Assembly (NCBI GenBank): GCA_000729835.1
Contig: JFHB01000147.1
Span: forward strand, 1-64,000
Source: Atkinsonella hypoxylon
Lineage: Eukaryota; Ascomycota; Sordariomycetes; Hypocreales; Clavicipitaceae
Direction: 5' to 3'
DNA length: 64,000 nucleotides
Below the pieces are notes generated by a model. It saw only the letters and a program-made list of their open reading frames with translations, was not told the origin of the DNA and did no database searches. How positions within the stretch are numbered: position 1 is the stretch's first letter; the number at the start of each line of letters is the position of its first letter. Below, one piece after another: positions 59,092 to 64,000 of the stretch. The position numbers were made by a program, and so were the translations under genes.

Positions 59092-61900
59092 CTAGCTTGC
59101 AACCAAGCTAAAGCTGTTAGAAGACCTAGCAAGCATGCTATTCCTAACCCCCCTAGATGTTTAGATATTATAGAGGGAGATACCGTTAAAATAGAGCCTA
59201 TACTGCACAATAAGAGGCCTCTAGTTCTTTTTCTAATTAATAGAAAATTACGGTATAAGTGGTCTTTTAATCTAGCTAATAAAGAGGGTTTTACTCTCTA
59301 TAGCTGTATTAAAGGCTTCTTTAAGGAATTAAAAAACCAGTATAACTGCTACCCTAAACACCTTTATTTTAATAGTAGTACAGAAATCGATACTAGGTTG
59401 CAAGCTTAGCTATCTTCTAAGGGTATTTGCTTTAGCACCTCTTGCCCCTATATTTACGAATAGAATAGGCTAATAGAGAGAGCTATAAGGGTACTTCTAG
59501 ACCGTTTGCGTGCTACCCTACAGTAGTTATAATTACCTCTGTATCTATAGTCTTACATCCTTCCTGCTATAGTGGATTTAGTTAATACTACTGCGAATAG
59601 TACTAAACTACTAAGTCCTAAACAGCTATATCTAGCTGATTTAGAGCCTTCTAGGACCTATAAGCCTGATTTTACCAAAATAAGGGCTATAGGCTCCTAT
59701 TGCGAAGTTCTAATTCCTTTAGAACAACAATCTAGGTTGCAGAAGCTAGCTAAAAGAACTATTCCTAGTAGACTTTTAGCTACACTAGGTTCTAATGTAT
59801 ATCTAATATACATCCCCTCTAAATAAGCTGTTATAAAGACTAGCTTCGTTAAAATTATAGAAGGAATAGGTCCTATTTCACAGGGCATCCCTAAGGTTCC
59901 TATTGGTTCTATAGTGGATAATCCTTTAGAGGGAGAAATCAATAACTAGCAGCAATTAGAAGATAATTATACTCCTAAGTATCCTTATCCTAGTTATCTA
60001 GATGTGCTAAATTATCCACTAGAACCTATAGAAAATCAAGCTCTTCTACTAAGTAACCCTATAGAAGCTATAGAGGCCCCTAAAGCCCCTATATCTATAG
60101 AAGCCCCTTAGGCTAATATAGAACCTATAGAAGCTAAAGCTAATGCTGATGCTATAGATTTAGATAGAGACATATTTTCCTTAATTAAGGATCTATGCTT
60201 TAAGGCAAGGACTAAAGCAGCTATTACTTCTAATAGTAATAAGGATAAACTTCCTAATACGTAGAAGCAAGCCCTAAAAAGCTCTGCTAAGCAGCATTAG
60301 ATAGAAGCTACCTATAGCGAATTTAAGCAGCTATTAGCTGCTGGAACCTTTAAATTTATAGGGAAAGACTAAGTACCTAAGGGCTAAAGAGTTCTAAAGA
60401 ATAGGCTTGTCTATAGGCTAAAAAAGGATAAAGAAAATAATCCTATAAAATATAAGGCCTGCCTTATTGCTAAGGGATTTATGCAAATAGAAGGTCAAGA
60501 TTACCTAAAGACTTTTGCTGTAACTAGTATTCCTCCTAGCTGGCGTATATTATTAGCTCTTGCAGCTTTTAATAACTAGGAAGTCGAGCAAATCAACTTT
60601 ATAGGAGCGTTTTTAAATAGCAAGCTAAAAGAAGCTATTTATATAGAAATCCCAGATAGATTCGTTGAATTTACAGAGCAAGCATCGCTATTAGTAGCTA
60701 AGCTACTAAAAAGCTGTAATTATAGGCCTTCTAAAGACTAAGTAATTAAGCTAGAAAAATCCCTCTATGGTTTAAAGCAAAGTCCTAGAGAATAGCAGCA
60801 AATTCTAACAGAATTACTTTAAAAGCATGGATTTAAACCTCTTATATTAGACCTAGCAGTCTTTTATAACCTAGCTACATCTATATATATTGCTACTTAT
60901 GTAGATAACTGTCTTCTAATTGGGCCTAATTTACAATATATTAATAAGCTTAAAAAGCTACTAAATTAAGCCTATCCAATAGAAGATAGAGGACTAGCAG
61001 AATTCTTTCTAGGTGTGCAAATCACCTATAATAGGTCTAAAAGGTCTATTAAAATCCACCAATCTTAATACATCCTTAAAGCACTAGAAAGATTTAAAAT
61101 GCTAGATGCTAAGCCGGCTTCTATCCCTATACAGCCGGGAATTCTAAAGCAACTAGTTATAAAACTTCTCTTAAAATCCAATTATAAGCTTTATTAGAGC
61201 ATAATAGGCACTATAATGTACCTAATGTTGCTAACTAGGGCTGATATTGCTTTTTCCGTTCAGTAGCTATTAACCTTTCTAGCTAAGCCCTATATAGAGC
61301 ACCTAAACGCCTCTAAGCACCTCCTAAGGTACTTAAGTAGTACTAGAAGCTTTGCTATTATTTATAAGCATTCTAGTCTACACCCTATAGGGTCCTCTTC
61401 TAAAGCTTCTAGCTCTAAAGAAGTACTTAAGACCCTCCTTAGTTATTGCAATAGCGATTTTGCTGGTGATAAAGTCTCTTCTAAATCAACCTATGCTTAT
61501 CTATATAAGCTAGCTAGTGGACCTATTAGCTGGAAATCGAAAAAAGCTAGTACTATTGCCCTTTCTACCTTAGAAGCAGAATCTAATGTATTATTAGAAG
61601 CTATTAGGGAATTAGAGTGGCTCTACAGCCTTTTTAAGGAGATAAAGCTGCCTTTAACCCCTCCTATTTCTATTAGGTGTAATAATTAAGGCGCTATAGT
61701 TACTGCTTACAACCTAACGTTGTATAGTAGGACTAAGCACACCCTTTTGAAGTTTAACTACATTAGGGAAAAGATTCGTAAAGGTATAGCTAAGGTTAGT
61801 TATATTAATACGAATTAGATGCTAGCAGATAGCCTAACTAAGCCTCTTGCTATTTAAAAGCATTAACAATTTATTAAGTTACTAGAGCTTTTTAGTTAGC
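59092..61900 (+). pseudogene. Copia-A pol part 2 (unit 2): integrase, RT, RNase H
   Basis: It resumes in the HHCC motif (LACNQAK). The first integrase Asp is now Asn in FLINRKLRYKW (near 59230) and the DSG reads NSS (near 59370). The open stretch 59572-59826 is in the true frame. RT is about 60450-60930 (KGFMQIEGQDYLKTF, SLYGLKQSPRE, YVDN at 60898-60909). RNase H is about 61445-61880. It is otherwise the same as unit 1. Confidence 0.85.
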
Positions 61901-62152
61901 TTATAAAAGCAACAAAAACACTCGAAAAATCGAAAAGCAACGAAAAACAGTTAAAAATCGAAAACAACAAAAACAATTAACAATAACTAGTTATATTTAA
62001 CTATAACTACCCTAGAATTGCTGGAATTAGTTATGTTATTAGTTATGTTATTTAGTCCTGTTATTAGTACTGTATTTCGTTAGTTAATTCTAACTTAGAT
62101 ATCCTTTAAAGGAGCTAAGTTGCTTATAGAACTAGTTACTTCTTACATTTCT

Positions 62153-62160
62153 AGAGGGAG
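62153..62160 (+). other. Copia-A polypurine tract (unit 2)
   Basis: AGAGGGAG directly before the LTR. Confidence 0.85.
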
Positions 62161-62867
62161 TGTTAAAAATAAGCTACCCTGTATAGCCTATTTTTATGCT
62201 TGCTAGTTGCCTATTAGTTGCTCTATTACGTAACCCTAACTAGGTCTTGTTACGTTGATTTTTGGTAAAGATATCACTGTTACTAAATGCAAAACATCTA
62301 GATTCAACTAAGGCAAAGTTGCCTAACCTATAGTTAACTTTAACAGCGATTTTCTCTACAACTAGCAATAGTAGAAATTCAAGAAGTATACTATTTAAAA
62401 GCTAAGAATTAGGGCTATCTAATGGTATAATTGTTGGATAGAGTTGCTTATAAGGGTTACTTATTATTAGTGGAATTTATTAAATTGTATATATAGGTGT
62501 CTCGTTTGTATAGCTATAAGTCGATTTTTTTGTTTTTATATAGTAAATCTTTTTGCGGAAATTATAAAGTGGCCTATAAGCCCCTTCTAGCGACTATAGC
62601 CCGCTGATATAGTTAGTAGGTCTATAAGGGACTAGAAAGATTCGAGATCCTACCCTCACTTGTTCGTTACAGCGCTCTTAATATAAGATACTACTATTAT
62701 TATAGTTATCTACTGCCTCTACGTGATCTATACTATACACTACAGCTTAATTTAGGCCGCTGCTGCTTCCACTACGTGATAATTGCTAGGAGCAATTACA
62801 GGTGCTAAATCTAAGAGACCACTACCCTCTTAGATATCTAGTCCTGTAATCCCTATTATTTTCAATA
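62161..62867 (+). repeat. Copia-A LTR 3 of the array
   Basis: It is 707 bp, ending TTTTCAATA. It contains the 13-bp extra segment (GCTTGCTAGTTGCC...) shared with the LTR at 4189 but absent from LTR 1 and LTR 2. Its 3' half (ATATAAGATAC...TATTATTATAG) matches LTR 1 rather than LTR 2. Confidence 0.9.
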
Positions 62868-63538
62868 ATACTGTTCTATCTTTAGCAATAGAACTACTTA
62901 TTAGTTAAGGTCTTAAAGTGTTATCTAATAATTTTAAATATTTAATTAAAGGTATAATTTATTTTTATATTTATTGCAATTATTGTAAGATAGAATTTAT
63001 ATACTTTACCTATTAATATTACTAAAAATACCTTTATTATTGCTAATTCTAAGAAATTAAGTTGTTAATATAGGTCTTTAAGAATAACTACTTTTAGTAT
63101 AATAAAATTAAATATATTGCTGCTATATTTATTGCTTTCTTTATAGATCTTTATAAGGTTAATAACTTTCTTTATATTAGTTTAGAAAGGATCTATTATA
63201 GAAGGAAGTAATAGTTATACTACTAAAAGCAGAAGAAATCTTATATTCTATAGAGAAAGAGAAGAAGGTAGTATTTTTACTAGTACACTTATTAGATTAC
63301 TAGGTACACTTAATAAAAGTAATAAAGAGAGTACTAAAGGTATAGAAGAAGGGTTCTAGGAAGAAGATTAAGGCTTCTTTACTGTAGATATAGGTTCTAT
63401 ATCTAGGTGTAGATTTAAGTAGAATTTGCTTAATACTACTTATTTATTAATCTCTTCTTCTAGCTATATAGATTGTTTCTCTTTTTATAGCACTCTTTTA
63501 AGGGAATTAGTAATTTAGCTACTACTTCTACCTATTTT
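62868..63538. other. Unidentified flank with a gag-like minus-strand trace
   Basis: On the minus strand, about 63170 down to 62868, one frame runs with only former-Gln stops and contains a helical segment with KVYKFYLTIIAINIKINYTF followed by IIR*HFKTLTNK. This recalls capsid regions of fungal copia gag proteins (HFxTxxN). It is not related to any other element in the window. From 63180 to 63538 I see nothing recognisable. Confidence 0.3.
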
Positions 63539-64000
63539 GTCGACTCAAAACCAAATCCCTAAATGACTATGCAGCTTACACTAAAGCAGGTAACAATATA
63601 GCGTACGTTAAGAGCGAAGAGAATCGGAAAAGAGCGCAAGATATTTGTTAGTGTATGCTATTAAACGATAACAGGCAAGAAGATTAAATAGTCTAGAAAG
63701 GCAGAAATAAAATATTAATTGCAGCTTAGAAGATATATATACGCAAAAGGAGCTAAATATACTAAAGAGTTAGGGAAAGTGTTACTAGTAGTAAAGTAAT
63801 GTCTCTTAAGCGTTAAGTGTTGTAAATTAAAGCGAGCTAAAAGATATTAATTAATTAAAAGAGCAAAAGCCTAAAAAGAATTAGCAGAAGCTACTTACGC
63901 GCTTGCTTGCTTAAACTATCTAGACGTCTAGGCGATGCGCACTCTTATAGAGAAAACCTGTATGTAGCATCCCTTGCAAAGCTAATATAAGAGCGCAAGG
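63539..64000 (-). repeat. Gypsy-A LTR (copy 3), cut by window end
   Basis: On the plus strand it runs from TGTCGACTCAAAACC to the reverse complement of CCTTGCGCTCTTATATTAGC, so about 21 bp are missing. It keeps GTCGACA, the least mutated Gypsy-A terminus here. The sequence to the left does not match the Gypsy-A leader, so it is likely a 3' or solo LTR with the element, if any, to the right. Confidence 0.88.

Larger units (their letters stand above)
43279..62867 (+). mobile_element. Copia-A array, second unit
   Basis: It has leader, gag-pol split by Gypsy-A copy 2, polypurine tract, and LTR 62161-62867. Without the insertion it is 7845 bp. The right flank (ATACT) does not match the left flank of the array (GTAAG at 28043-28047). 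Confidence 0.88.

Noticed and set aside
28048..62867. Copia-A LTR 1 and LTR 3 as one simple element with an internal duplication
   Set aside because: The flanking five bases differ (GTAAG versus ATACT) and LTR 3 has a 13-bp segment that LTR 1 lacks.
1..64000. tRNA or rRNA genes
   Set aside because: No tRNA-like A/B boxes with a foldable cloverleaf and no rRNA signature sequences were noticed on either strand; the only tRNA-related match is the primer-binding site.

Overview
The window is a block of nested, decayed LTR retrotransposons with no recognisable host gene. It most resembles an AT-rich, heterochromatic or pericentromeric 'isochore' of a filamentous ascomycete (Pezizomycotina). The main reason is a repeat-induced point mutation (RIP) pattern. 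Homologous copies differ almost only by C-to-T and G-to-A transitions, TA dinucleotides are everywhere, Gln codons have become TAA/TAG, and start ATGs are often ATA. The reading frames can still be followed through these stops. They encode Ty1/copia and Ty3/gypsy proteins of fungal type, including chromodomain-bearing gypsy elements. The species cannot be named from the sequence alone.

Five families are visible (names are local to this report). Copia-A is about 7.8 kb with LTRs of 694-707 bp. Gypsy-A is 11.7 kb with 484-489 bp LTRs. Gypsy-B is 8.1 kb with 323 bp LTRs and a chromodomain. Gypsy-C is seen only as its 3' end, with a 334 bp LTR. A TRIM-like mini-element of 532 bp has 174 bp LTRs whose termini resemble those of Gypsy-B.

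Layout from left to right: a 72-bp tandem repeat (1-300); a 5' Copia-A fragment (367-2338); Gypsy-C on the minus strand inserted in it (2339-4188); Copia-A on the minus strand inserted in Gypsy-C (4189-10467); and Gypsy-A copy 1 inserted in that (10468-28047). Gypsy-A copy 1 is split by Gypsy-B copy 1, minus strand (13096-24798, TSD CTTAC), which is itself split by a chimeric TRIM/Gypsy-B element (14922-18533, TSD GCAAC). Gypsy-A copy 1 breaks off at 28047. There begins a three-LTR Copia-A array: LTR 28048-28741, internal, LTR 43279-43972, internal, LTR 62161-62867. Its first internal region is split by Gypsy-B copy 2 (32426-40514, TSD ACTAG). Its second is split by the only complete Gypsy-A (47348-59085, TSD AACTGC). 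An unidentified flank with a gag-like minus-strand trace (62868-63538) and a minus-strand Gypsy-A LTR cut by the window edge (63539-64000) close the window.

All coding regions are pseudogenes. They once supplied Gag, protease, reverse transcriptase, RNase H and integrase. The less ordinary items are: the chimeric element with unlike LTRs at its two ends and a perfect TSD; a conserved antisense coding signal between the chromodomain and 3' LTR of Gypsy-B; about 4 kb of extra, possibly coding sequence after integrase in Gypsy-A; and the mosaic three-LTR Copia-A array, whose outer flanks do not match.
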